DNA of 64,000 nt from Comamonas sp. B21-038. Its GTDB lineage: Bacteria; Pseudomonadota; Gammaproteobacteria; Burkholderiales; Burkholderiaceae_C. Numbering within the stretch: position 1 is the first letter of the stretch; every line of letters begins with the position of its first letter. Location: NCBI RefSeq assembly GCF_022387135.1, contig NZ_CP092462.1:2480001-2544000 (forward strand), given 5' to 3'. Under the pieces are notes generated by a model. That model searched no databases. It was not told the origin of the DNA and saw only the letters and a program-made list of their open reading frames with translations. Positions 17,529 through 25,754 of this stretch are shown in pieces. Made by a program: the position numbers and the translations under genes.

Positions 17529-18431
17529 TTATGAAGCTATGTAGCTCTTTAGCCCGGTCAAAAGCGCATCAAACGTCACCTTGCAACTCGGGTTGTTGCG
17601 CAGATCTTCGTGCATGGTGATCCAAGTCTCCAGGCTCAACGGTATGCTTCCCGGCAATATGTTCACCAGATTGGGCTCGCGCGCTGCCAGATTCACTTGG
17701 CACACGCCAATACCGTAGCCTGCTCGGATCAGCGCCATCTGCGCCATATCGTTATCGGTGCGCAGCGCAAAGTTCTCCCGGCTCCAGATTGGGAATGCTT
17801 TGCGCGCGGCACGAACAAACGGCGTCTCTTCATCAAAGCCAATCAGCGCGTGCTGCGTCAGATCGGCCAGCGAGGCAGGGGTGCCATGCTTTTCCAGATA
17901 ACGCTTATGCGCATGCAGGCCAAGTGGTATCACCCCCACGCGCCGGGCAATCAATTGCTCTTGGCGGGGTTGTGTCATACGTACAGCGATGTCGGCCTCA
18001 CGCTGCAGCAAGTCCTGCACACGGCTGGTCAGCACCAGTTCCACCGTCAGGTCGGGGTAGGTGTCCTGCAGTTGTGCCAGGAGCGGTGGCAACACCTCTT
18101 GACCTATCACTTCACTGGCCGTCACCCGCACCGTACCCTGGATGCCCGATCCTTGACTTTTGGCCGCACGTTGTAACGCAGTGGCCGCCCGTTGCATGGC
18201 CTGAGCCAAGGGCTGCAGGGCCAGCGCCGCCTCGGTGGGCAGCAGCCCCGTTTGCGAACGGGTAAATAGCGTCACGCCCAGCGCCTTTTCCAGCGAGACC
18301 ACGTGCCGTCCCACAGTTGGCTGGGCAATTCCCATGGCGCGCGCCGCACCGGACAGTGAACCCGCGTCCAGCACGCCCAAGAAAGAGCGGTACAGCTCCC
18401 AGCCAATCTCGGTGGTGTTGTCGATAGTCAT
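17529..18431 (-). CDS. LysR-family transcriptional regulator
   Basis: The 300-residue protein has an N-terminal helix-turn-helix (FLGVLDAGSLSGAARAMGIAQPTVGRHV) and an effector-binding domain with VRVTASEVIGQEVLPPLL. The start at 18431 (MTIDNTTE) is preferred over a longer frame. It is divergent from the epimerase-like gene and overlaps an inverted repeat at its own start, so it probably represses itself and controls the neighbour. Confidence 0.92.
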   Translation of the reverse strand: MTIDNTTEIGWELYRSFLGVLDAGSLSGAARAMGIAQPTVGRHVVSLEKALGVTLFTRSQTGLLPTEAALALQPLAQAMQRAATALQRAAKSQGSGIQGTVRVTASEVIGQEVLPPLLAQLQDTYPDLTVELVLTSRVQDLLQREADIAVRMTQPRQEQLIARRVGVIPLGLHAHKRYLEKHGTPASLADLTQHALIGFDEETPFVRAARKAFPIWSRENFALRTDNDMAQMALIRAGYGIGVCQVNLAAREPNLVNILPGSIPLSLETWITMHEDLRNNPSCKVTFDALLTGLKSYIAS

Positions 18432-18453
18432 ACAAAAATGTATAACGACTATC
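18423..18453. promoter_or_regulatory. Inverted repeat operator between LysR and epimerase genes
   Basis: GATAGTC (18423-18429) and GACTATC (18447-18453) flank an inner pair ATAC/GTAT around AAAAAT. The palindrome overlaps the LysR start codon, a common place for LysR autoregulation. Confidence 0.6.
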
Positions 18454-18527
18454 ATATATTGGTCAATTGCTTAATAGCATGGCTCGCCCGAAACTCCCAA
18501 CATCGCAACAGATTCAGGAGTATTGAA

Positions 18528-19511
18528 ATGGCAAGCAACATGGCCTTGGTTCTAGGCGCCACTGGCGGTATCGGTGGTGAAGTAGCCCGACAACTACGCG
18601 ATGCAGGCTGGACAGTGCGTGCATTGCGCCGCAGCGGTGAGCACCACATTGAGCAGCGCGACGGCATGGTCTGGGTACGCGGCGATGCGATGAGCTTGGA
18701 CAACGTCCTGGCCGCTGCCAAAGGCTGCTCCGTCATTGTCCATGCCGTCAACCCTCCCGGCTACCTTCGCTGGGGTGAGTTGGTACTGCCCATGCTGGAC
18801 AACACCATCGCTGCCGCGCAGGCAAACTGCGCCACCATCGTGCTGCCCGGCACCGTCTACAACTATGGCCCCAGCGCCTTTCCCACCTTAGGTGAGGATT
18901 CACCGCAACAGCCCGTCACCCGGAAGGGGGCCATCCGTGTCGAGATGGAGCGGCGCCTGCAGCAGGCCAGCAGTGGAAGTTGCAAAGTGGTTGTGGTGCG
19001 CGCGGGGGATTTTTTCGGACCTAAGCCAGGCAATAGCTGGTTCTCACAGGGCATGCTAAAGCCGGGCCGCCCCGTCAAGGCCATCAGCGTTCCCAACGCA
19101 CCCGGCGTGGGACATCAATGGTCTTACCTCCCTGACGTTGCCCGCACGATGGTGGAGCTGGCGGAACGGCGCGACACGCTGGCACCCTTTGCTAGCTTCC
19201 ACATGGCCGGCCATTGGGATGCCGACGGCACCCAGCTGGCCGAAGCAATCTGCCGCGTAGTCGTCAAGCGCGGCGGAGTCCGGCCTAAAGTCAGAGCCTT
19301 CCCTTGGCGGCTTACCGCGCTTGCCGCTACCTTTGTACCGACACTGCATGAGCTGCGTGAGATGCGCTATTTGTGGACCACCCGGGTAGAGATGAAGAAC
19401 GCCAAGCTGGTCGCAACGCTTGGGCATGAACCGCATACGCCGCTGGATGACGCTGTGGAGGCTGCCTTGGAAGGTATGGGTTGCCTGCCGGCAATGGCTG
19501 TTGGCAAGTGA
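18528..19511 (+). CDS. NAD-dependent epimerase/dehydratase-like protein
   Basis: The 327-residue extended SDR has a Rossmann motif at 7-15 (VLGATGGIGGEV) and a dehydratase-like core (HAVNPPGYLRWGELVLPMLDNTI, then LPGTVYNYGP, with the Tyr of the active site). The start is fixed by AGGAG seven bases before the ATG at 18528. It is transcribed away from the LysR gene. The substrate is unknown; relatives act on nucleotide sugars or small carbonyl compounds. Confidence 0.85.
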   Translation: MASNMALVLGATGGIGGEVARQLRDAGWTVRALRRSGEHHIEQRDGMVWVRGDAMSLDNVLAAAKGCSVIVHAVNPPGYLRWGELVLPMLDNTIAAAQANCATIVLPGTVYNYGPSAFPTLGEDSPQQPVTRKGAIRVEMERRLQQASSGSCKVVVVRAGDFFGPKPGNSWFSQGMLKPGRPVKAISVPNAPGVGHQWSYLPDVARTMVELAERRDTLAPFASFHMAGHWDADGTQLAEAICRVVVKRGGVRPKVRAFPWRLTALAATFVPTLHELREMRYLWTTRVEMKNAKLVATLGHEPHTPLDDAVEAALEGMGCLPAMAVGK

Positions 19512-19652
19512 CGCCCCGTCAAATAGTCTTCATCGCAGCGGTGCCTACCGCATGCGCTTGAGCGATATCCACGTTGGAATGTTGTGACTGACCTGCTCTG
19601 AAATGAGAAGTGCCCGAGCAAATGCTATGGGACTTCGATGTGGCACACCAAG

Positions 19653-20006
19653 CTATGCATTACGAGAAGCTAGGGCATTAGAGATAGCCATAAAAGTAGC
19701 TATCATAAAGCTTCCTTCATTCGAATCCGCCTCATGAAACTCGCCATCCAATATACGCACTAGCAATCCACTCGAAGCAAAACCATCTAATGATCCATTA
19801 ATTTCGAAGCACCTTTTAACTGCATTAAATACGGACGCTTTGAAAATATCGGGGATTTGCTCTTGAGACACCTGCCAGCTAAATGCAAGATCTCCAAGCG
19901 AGTTCTCGATTGACAGCATGACTTCTCCATACCGATGGATTCCACCAGCCTGGCGCACAAATCTTCCCCTCCCGATAAAAGCTGAAGAAATAATTAATTT
20001 TTTCAT
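19653..20006 (-). CDS. Small protein of unknown function
   Basis: The 117-residue product begins MKKLIISSAFIGRGRF and has a regular mix of strands and helices (RYGEVMLSIENSLGDLAFSW, then IPDIFKASVFNAVKRCFE). It lacks a signal peptide or known motif. The codon use is more AT-rich than in the neighbours, which suggests an acquired gene. It lies at the edge of a cluster of small orphan genes (19.6-22.3 kb). Confidence 0.55.
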   Translation of the reverse strand: MKKLIISSAFIGRGRFVRQAGGIHRYGEVMLSIENSLGDLAFSWQVSQEQIPDIFKASVFNAVKRCFEINGSLDGFASSGLLVRILDGEFHEADSNEGSFMIATFMAISNALASRNA

Positions 20007-20254
20007 GACTTCACATGGCCATTTATTGCATAATTTTCTCAGACTCGAGCGGCTTTCATAGCCATCTGCAGTATTGCATCAATTGAGACAGCCTCCCTAC
20101 GCAATAGTCCACCCAGTGCATCTTGACGCGAATGTCTGCAGGTAGTGCGCCTATTACGTCCATCACATAGATGTCGGCAAGCCGCTTAATGGGTGTCTCC
20201 TGTTACCGCTCCATGTCTGTATCGCTCATTTCCCCAACTTCCGCTGCTGGCCGA

Positions 20255-20608
20255 CTAAAGCCGTTCGATTGATCTAGCCAGAATCTCAGCAGGAAATGCC
20301 GAGAAATGGCCGCACCCTCCAAGCTTCTCATTAGGACCAAGCAAGGTCCCGAGCACGATGACTCGTTTGCCATGCCATCGCCGGAGCTGTTTTTCGTTGA
20401 ACTGCAATGCGCCCGTCCCAATACTCAGCCAGATGCTAGATGGCATTACCGGCCCCCCATCTGGCACATTGCGACGTTCTGCCTTGGGGAAATGGTCCAA
20501 GGCAGTTCCTTCGAATTCAAAGCAAAGGATACCCTGCACTGCGACGTCGCCACCGACTAAAGTGGCAAGCTGATCAAGCGCGGCATGGACGCAAAGCGGA
20601 TGTTTCAT
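20255..20608 (-). CDS. Small protein of unknown function (orphan cluster)
   Basis: From the ATG at 20608 the product has 117 residues (MKHPLCVHAALDQLATLVGG). It has a strand-rich core (VQGILCFEFEG) and a segment RRWHGKRVIVLGTLLGPN followed by GGCGHFSAFPAEILA. The composition is that of a folded protein rather than a chance frame. It ends near 20255 and lies 3' of an SMI1/KNR4-like gene on the same strand. An immunity function is possible by neighbourhood only. Confidence 0.55.
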   Translation of the reverse strand: MKHPLCVHAALDQLATLVGGDVAVQGILCFEFEGTALDHFPKAERRNVPDGGPVMPSSIWLSIGTGALQFNEKQLRRWHGKRVIVLGTLLGPNEKLGGCGHFSAFPAEILARSIERL

Positions 20609-20643
20609 CGAATTTAGACACAAGATCAAATATCCATTTGGGG

Positions 20644-21088
20644 CTATTCAACCTCCAGCACCCTGGTGCGGAGCCAAGCGTTGAAGTCCTTCGCCACTGG
20701 CGAAGGACGATGGGTGTTGAGTTGGGAACAGACGACTGCCATCTCTCCTGACGAGTTGGTAGATGCCAAATCAATGCAGTGTGGAGCATCATCCGGCTGA
20801 ATGACCAGAAGCGAGAGAGGCAAACCGAAGTCCATCCGAGAGCGCATGGTCTCCCCATACGCCGATCCACCCGAGAGGTCGAGAGGATTCCCGTCGATGA
20901 TTCCGGCGACTTCGACTCCGTCTAAGTTCAGCGCCCGTGGAACTAAGAAACTCCCGATAACATGGCGGCAACTTCAGCTGCAATGCGCGTTCCAGCGCTT
21001 GGATTTGCGCCTCATTCGCACCACCAGCAGTCCATATATCTCTCCCGTTTGCTGACGCGGCTATGAGCCTCTCACGCACAGTTTTCAT
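20644..21088 (-). pseudogene. SMI1/KNR4 (SUKH)-family protein, frameshifted
   Basis: The N-terminal half (MKTVRERLIAASANG, then IQALERALQLKLPPCYREFLSS) is the SMI1/KNR4 signature. The second half (ALNLDGVEVAGII, MDFGLPLSLLVIQPDDAP, and a C terminus FNAWLRTRVLEVE) is in another frame. The shift falls in the CCC run at 20934-20936 (GGG on the coding strand); removing one base joins both halves to about 147 residues. SUKH proteins often act as immunity proteins beside polymorphic toxins. No toxin gene is visible here. Confidence 0.7.
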
Positions 21089-21386
21089 GGATTCCTCAAA
21101 AAGATAGTCCACTGCAGCTGACTCTGACGCGATCTTCCGTTTGCCACGGGCTCGGGGGACAGGTCTGGTCGAAAATGATCAGTAAAGGCTTTAAACAAGC
21201 GAGTCCTTGAGCAAGCGATAGCCGGATGCTGGCCGTTCACAGAATGCGTATGTCATGGTTGCAAAGTCATAGATCAGCGGCGAGGCAAGAAAGATCGCTT
21301 TCGGTCGCAAGCTGCATCCTAGCGCAGCTTGGCAGCTGCACCCGGCAGTCGCTGCGGACGTACTCTCCATCGGATATCCTGACGGC

Positions 21387-21770
21387 ATGCACCCATCCTG
21401 TCCCCAATGCCATGGAAAAATAACATTCAGCGAAGCTGGTGGACTCTTCGAGATTCATTGTCTGAGCTGTGATTGGACGGTCGAGGGGACCGTCAGCTAC
21501 AACTGGCCAGACATGCGGCCTTCGGAGCGCATGCCCATCATGGCGGCAAAGGTTACAGGGCCAGCGTCAGCGGCAGCACTCAAATGCGTGCGAGACGTCT
21601 TCGCTGAGGCAAGACAGCTCCCCTTGGGCGTGCTTGCGGCACAACTGTCATCGTCCGACGGACTGCTGGTTGGCACATTACAGACTTATCGCCTGACGGA
21701 CGTGGAGTTGCGGCTATCCGGGTCTGGTGTGTATTTGGAGCGGCTGCCTCATGAGGACGATGAGCGTTAG
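21387..21770 (+). CDS. Small zinc-ribbon-like protein of unknown function
   Basis: The 127-residue product starts MHPSCPQCHGK and has CPQC followed by CLSC about 20 residues later, a plausible four-cysteine zinc ribbon. The rest is helical, then strand-rich (GLLVGTLQTYRLTDVELRLSGSG), with an acidic C terminus. It is the only + strand gene of the orphan cluster. The family is not recognised. Confidence 0.55.
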   Translation: MHPSCPQCHGKITFSEAGGLFEIHCLSCDWTVEGTVSYNWPDMRPSERMPIMAAKVTGPASAAALKCVRDVFAEARQLPLGVLAAQLSSSDGLLVGTLQTYRLTDVELRLSGSGVYLERLPHEDDER

Positions 21771-21879
21771 CAGCTCAACAGTCTGGTTGCAGCAAACGGG
21801 CGATCACTCCCATTAGCTATCTGTCGCCGCGCCTGCAACCAAAGGAACCATGTCCAAATCGGCTCGATCAACGCTGCTC

Positions 21880-21996
21880 TCAGCGTTGCGCGCTGAGGTA
21901 GCACGCGCTTCTCCAGCGCAGATGGTGGTCGCTGTAATAGGTATCGCTGCCGTTGCCAAGACAGATGCAATAGTAAGTTCCGTCCGATATCTCCAT
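21880..21996 (-). CDS. Possible 38-residue protein downstream of an in-frame stop
   Basis: This frame (MEISDGTYYCICLGNGSDTY, then YSDHHLRWRSACYLS) lies in the same register as the gene at 22027-22326 and follows its TAG stop. An AGGG element lies a few bases before the ATG. It could be a tiny gene of its own or the severed C-terminal end of the upstream gene. Confidence 0.3.
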   Translation of the reverse strand: MEISDGTYYCICLGNGSDTYYSDHHLRWRSACYLSAQR

Positions 21997-22026
21997 GTCG
22001 CCCTGATGCAAGACCAGTTCGCAAAG

Positions 22027-22326
22027 CTACCGACGGGTCGTGTCCGCGCCGATTTCTCGAAGAAACCTTGAGACCGCTGAACGGGCTTCAGCCTCATCCA
22101 TGGAAAACTTGCGCTGCAAGATGGAAGTGCAGGATTGAATGCAATTCTCGACCATGACCCCATAAGGAGGCTCATCGAAGAACTCCGCGCCCCACTCCTT
22201 GACCAAGAGGCTGCCTAGTTGATCTGCGAGTGCCTTTAGGTTGCTGTGTGTCATGACCACATCGCCAGAATCCTCGAGTTGAACGAGTCCGGCAAGCAGG
22301 CAGGTAGAAATTTGCGCTTGGTTCAT
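22027..22326 (-). CDS. Small protein of unknown function
   Basis: The 99-residue helical product (MNQAQISTCLLAGLVQL) has a long helix NLKALADQLGSLLVKEWG and a C-terminal FSMDEAEARSAVSRFLREIG. It ends with TAG at 22027-22029; the same frame then stays open for 48 further codons. No known motif is seen. Confidence 0.5.
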   Translation of the reverse strand: MNQAQISTCLLAGLVQLEDSGDVVMTHSNLKALADQLGSLLVKEWGAEFFDEPPYGVMVENCIQSCTSILQRKFSMDEAEARSAVSRFLREIGADTTRR

Positions 22327-22479
22327 GCAGCGTTGTCAGTGAAGTAAAGCCAGGCACCGCTATTCGGTTTGCAATTGCTGGCGATGGAGAGTCCGCAGGT
22401 TGGCGGATTCTGCCCTGAAACGGCGACGCGGCGGAGCATCCAACACAAGCCCCGACCTGGCCATTTCACACCCCTCCGC

Positions 22480-24327
22480 TCAAAAACCGCTCCCCTCCAC
22501 CTCCAAAAACAACCCCTCCCCCGCCATCACCGGCGCCAGCCAGGCCTGCACCAGCGGCAACTCATACGCGTAAAAATAGCGCGCGCAATCGAGCTTGCCT
22601 TGCAAGAAGGCCTGCTGCCCAGCATCGGCCGCCGCCATGCCCGCATGCGCTTTGACAGCGATATCCAGCCACAGCCAGGCCAGCGTGACATGGCCGAAGG
22701 CGGTCATGTAGGCGGTGGCGTTGGCGAGGGCCAGTTGGGCGTTGCCGCTGGACCAGGCGGCATCGGTGGCGGCTTGTAGGGCTTGGGTGGCGGTGGCCAG
22801 GCTGTCGGCCCAGGGGGTGCATGCGGGGACCGTTCTGGCAGCGGCGACGGTTTGTGCGATCTCAGCCTGCAGCAAGGCCCAGGCGGCGCCGCCGTCCATG
22901 CGCATTTTGCGGCCCAGCAGGTCGAGGGCCTGGATGCCGTGGGTGCCTTCATGGATCATGTTGAGCCGGTTGTCGCGCCAGTGCTGCTCTACCGCATAGT
23001 CGCGCGTGTAGCCATAGCGGCCCAGCACCTGGATGGCGAGGCTGTTGCCCTCCTGGCACCACTGGCTGGGCCAGCTCTTGGCGATGGGGGTGAGCACCTG
23101 CAGCAGCAACTGGGCGGCATCGCCCTGCTGCGGCGCGCCGGCGCGCTGGGTATCGACCAGCCTGGCGCAGTACAGCTGCAGCGCGAGCGCGCCTTCGGCA
23201 TAGCTTTTTTGCGCCAGCAGCATGCGTTTGACGTCGGCATGCTCGGCAATGGGTACCTGGGGCTGCTGCGCGTTCTTCACCACCTTCTGGCCGGCAGCGA
23301 CCGGGCGGCCCTGGGGCCGCTGGCGGGCATAGTCGCGCGATTGCAGGTAGCCGGCATAGCCCAGCATCGTGGCGCCCAGGCCCACCTGGATGCGGGCCTC
23401 GTTCATCATGTGGAACATGCACTGCAGGCCCGCGCCCAGCGCGCCCACGCGGTAGCCAATGGCCCCGCCCCGCTCGCCATAGTGCAGCAAGGTGTTGACG
23501 GTGCCCCGGTAGCCCAGCTTGTGGTTCAGCCCGGCCAGTGCAATATCGTTGCGCTCGCCGGTCACCCGGCCTTCGGTATCGACCAAGTATTTGGGCACGA
23601 TGAACAGCGAGATGCCACCCACGCCTGCGGGCAGTTGGCCGCTGTCGTCGGGCACCTTGGCCAGCACCAGGTGGACGATGTTCTCGCCCATCGCATGCTC
23701 GCCGCCAGAGATCCACATCTTGCGGCCCGTCAGCCGGTAGCGCGGGCCCAGCGGGTCGTCGGCAAAGCCGGCGCCATCGGGCACGGCACGCGTCGTGATG
23801 TCCGACAGGCTGGAGCCGGCCTGCGGCTCGCTGAGGTTCATCGTGCCAAAAAAGCGGCCTTGCAGCTGGGGCAGCGCAAAGGCCTTTTGCTGCGCGGGCG
23901 TGCCATGGGCCATCAGCAGGCCGGCATTGGCCGCCGTCAGCATTGAATAGGCCTTCAGGGCAATGCTGGCCGCCGAAACCATGCTGTTGGCCGCCATCTC
24001 CAGCACGCAGGGCAGCTGCATCCCCCCCACCTCGTAGTCGTGCGATGCCGCCAGCATGCCCGATTCGGCATAGGCGGCGCATGCCGCCGGTGTGCAGTCG
24101 GGCAGGTGCAGCTGCTGCCCGTCAAAATGCGGCTCCTGCTGGTCGACCAGGCGGTTGAAGGGCTCGAACTTGTCGGCGGCCAGCCGCTCGCACAGGTCCA
24201 GCACCGCGCCATAGGTCTGGCGGTCGTGCCCGGCATAGCGCGCATGGCGGCCGAGCGTTTCTACCTCTAGCCAGTCGTAGAGCAAAAAATCCAGGGTCTG
24301 GCGGATGCTGGCGTAGTCGAGTTGCAT
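22480..24327 (-). CDS. Acyl-CoA dehydrogenase, long form (DmdC-like)
   Basis: The 615-residue flavoprotein belongs to the long acyl-CoA dehydrogenase branch (DmdC, methylthiopropanoyl-CoA dehydrogenase type). It has N-terminal, beta and helical dehydrogenase domains with FGTMNLSEPQAGSSLSDI, GRKMWISGGEH and the active-site loop MIHEGTHGIQALDLLG (catalytic Glu), plus an extra C-terminal domain ending MAGEGLFLEVEG. It oxidises acyl-CoA to enoyl-CoA. It is last in a minus-strand set after thiolase, hydratase/dehydrogenase and monooxygenase, so it probably serves the same beta-oxidation path. A TIR element separates it from the thiolase gene. The acyl group is unknown. Confidence 0.9.
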   Translation of the reverse strand: MQLDYASIRQTLDFLLYDWLEVETLGRHARYAGHDRQTYGAVLDLCERLAADKFEPFNRLVDQQEPHFDGQQLHLPDCTPAACAAYAESGMLAASHDYEVGGMQLPCVLEMAANSMVSAASIALKAYSMLTAANAGLLMAHGTPAQQKAFALPQLQGRFFGTMNLSEPQAGSSLSDITTRAVPDGAGFADDPLGPRYRLTGRKMWISGGEHAMGENIVHLVLAKVPDDSGQLPAGVGGISLFIVPKYLVDTEGRVTGERNDIALAGLNHKLGYRGTVNTLLHYGERGGAIGYRVGALGAGLQCMFHMMNEARIQVGLGATMLGYAGYLQSRDYARQRPQGRPVAAGQKVVKNAQQPQVPIAEHADVKRMLLAQKSYAEGALALQLYCARLVDTQRAGAPQQGDAAQLLLQVLTPIAKSWPSQWCQEGNSLAIQVLGRYGYTRDYAVEQHWRDNRLNMIHEGTHGIQALDLLGRKMRMDGGAAWALLQAEIAQTVAAARTVPACTPWADSLATATQALQAATDAAWSSGNAQLALANATAYMTAFGHVTLAWLWLDIAVKAHAGMAAADAGQQAFLQGKLDCARYFYAYELPLVQAWLAPVMAGEGLFLEVEGSGF

Positions 24328-24330
24328 GTT

Positions 24331-24505
24331 AGAACGTGTTGAGGATCTCTACGCAGCTGCGTTGGAGAGCCATCGGGATGAGTTCGAAGGGATGGAACGC
24401 AGCTTGCACCGGGGTGCAAGCAAGGGCCAGCGCGAAGAAATCGCCCGATTTCGCTCCAACCCGTAGGGACACTGTCGCGGCGCGAGGAGATCGTCAGCAC
24501 GTTCT
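24331..24505. repeat. MITE-like element with terminal inverted repeats, copy 1
   Basis: This 175-base element is bounded by AGAACGTGTTGAGGATCTC and its inverted counterpart (ATCGTCAGCACGTTCT). Most of it matches the copy at 57620-57851, including the internal palindrome AGCTTGCACCGGGGTGCAAGC. It fills the gap between thiolase and acyl-CoA dehydrogenase. Its right end touches the thiolase stop codon (TTA at 24505-24507). No coding frame is inside. Confidence 0.8.
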
Positions 24506-25689
24506 TACCCCACCTCAAACAGCGCAGCGGCCCCCATGCCCCCGCCCACGCACATGGTGGCCACCACATAGCGCACGCCCCGGCGCTGGCCTTCCAGCAA
24601 CGCGTGGCAGGCGATGCGGGCGCCCGTCATGCCATAGGGGTGGCCGATGGAGATGCCGCCGCCGTTGACATTGAAGCGCTCGGGATCGATGCCCAGCTGG
24701 TCGCGGCAGTACAGCGCCTGGCAGGCAAAGGCCTCGTTCAGCTCCCACAGGCCGATGTCCTGCACGCCCAGCCCGTGCTGGGCCAGCAGTTTGGGGATCG
24801 CATAGATGGGGCCGATGCCCATCTCTTCCGGCGCGCATCCTGCTACCGCCATGCCCCGGTAAATGCCCAGCACCTCCAGGCCCCGGCGCTCGGCCAATAC
24901 CGAATCCATGACCACGCAGGCCGAGGCGCCATCCGACAGCTGGCTGGCATTGCCGGCGGTAATGACGCCGCCCTCGATCACCGGTTTGAGGGCGGCCAGC
25001 CCTGCCAGGCTGGTGTCAGGGCGGTTGCCTTCGTCGCGGGCCAGGGTCACGGCCTGCAGGCTGACTTCCTTGGTTTGCTTGTCGGTCACCTCCATCTGGG
25101 TGCTGAAGGGCACGATCTCGCGGTCGAACAGGCCAGCGGCCTGGGCGCGTGCGGTGCGCAGTTGGGACTCCAGCGCATAGGCATCCTGCGCCTCGCGGCT
25201 GATGCGGTACTGGCGCGCCACATGCTCGGCCGTTTGCAGCATCGGCATATAGGCATGGGCGGCATGGGCGATGACGGCCGGATCGCGCTCGCGGCTGGCC
25301 CATTCCATATAAGGCGTTTGCACGGCGGTGATGTTCTCGCAGCCGCCTGCCACCACCACCTGCATGCCATCGACCAGCACCTGCTTGGCTGCGCTGGCAA
25401 TCGCCATCAGGCCGGAGGCGCATTGCCGGTCTACCGTCTGGCCCGCCACGCTCATCGGCAGGCCTGCGGCCAGCAAGGCATTGCGTGCCAGGTTCATGCC
25501 GGCGGTGCCTCCGGTCAGCACGCAGCCGACGATCACATCGTCCACCTCCGCCGGGTCCACCCCGGCGCGCGCCACCGCGTGCTCGATGGTGTGGCCCATC
25601 AGGTGGGGCGAGCGGGTGTGGTTGAGTGAGCCTCTGTAGGCCCGGCCGATGCCCGTGCGGGCGGTGGAAACAATGACGGCGTCTTTCAT
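24505..25689 (-). CDS. Acetyl-CoA acyltransferase (thiolase)
   Basis: The 394-residue thiolase has all three catalytic residues: Cys90 in VDRQCASGL (acyl nucleophile), His350 in [16 protein letters not shown] and Cys380 in CVGGGMG. It cleaves 3-oxoacyl-CoA to acetyl-CoA and a shortened acyl-CoA, or runs in reverse. The gene follows the hydratase/dehydrogenase gene by 65 bases in the same direction, and together they form the classic last steps of beta-oxidation. The stop codon lies at the edge of a TIR element. Confidence 0.94.
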   Translation of the reverse strand: MKDAVIVSTARTGIGRAYRGSLNHTRSPHLMGHTIEHAVARAGVDPAEVDDVIVGCVLTGGTAGMNLARNALLAAGLPMSVAGQTVDRQCASGLMAIASAAKQVLVDGMQVVVAGGCENITAVQTPYMEWASRERDPAVIAHAAHAYMPMLQTAEHVARQYRISREAQDAYALESQLRTARAQAAGLFDREIVPFSTQMEVTDKQTKEVSLQAVTLARDEGNRPDTSLAGLAALKPVIEGGVITAGNASQLSDGASACVVMDSVLAERRGLEVLGIYRGMAVAGCAPEEMGIGPIYAIPKLLAQHGLGVQDIGLWELNEAFACQALYCRDQLGIDPERFNVNGGGISIGHPYGMTGARIACHALLEGQRRGVRYVVATMCVGGGMGAAALFEVG

Positions 25690-25754
25690 GGCGGTGCTCC
25701 TGGATGGTGATGGGGTTGCGGCGCTGAGGCGCTGAGGCTCTGGTGCTCAGGCCC

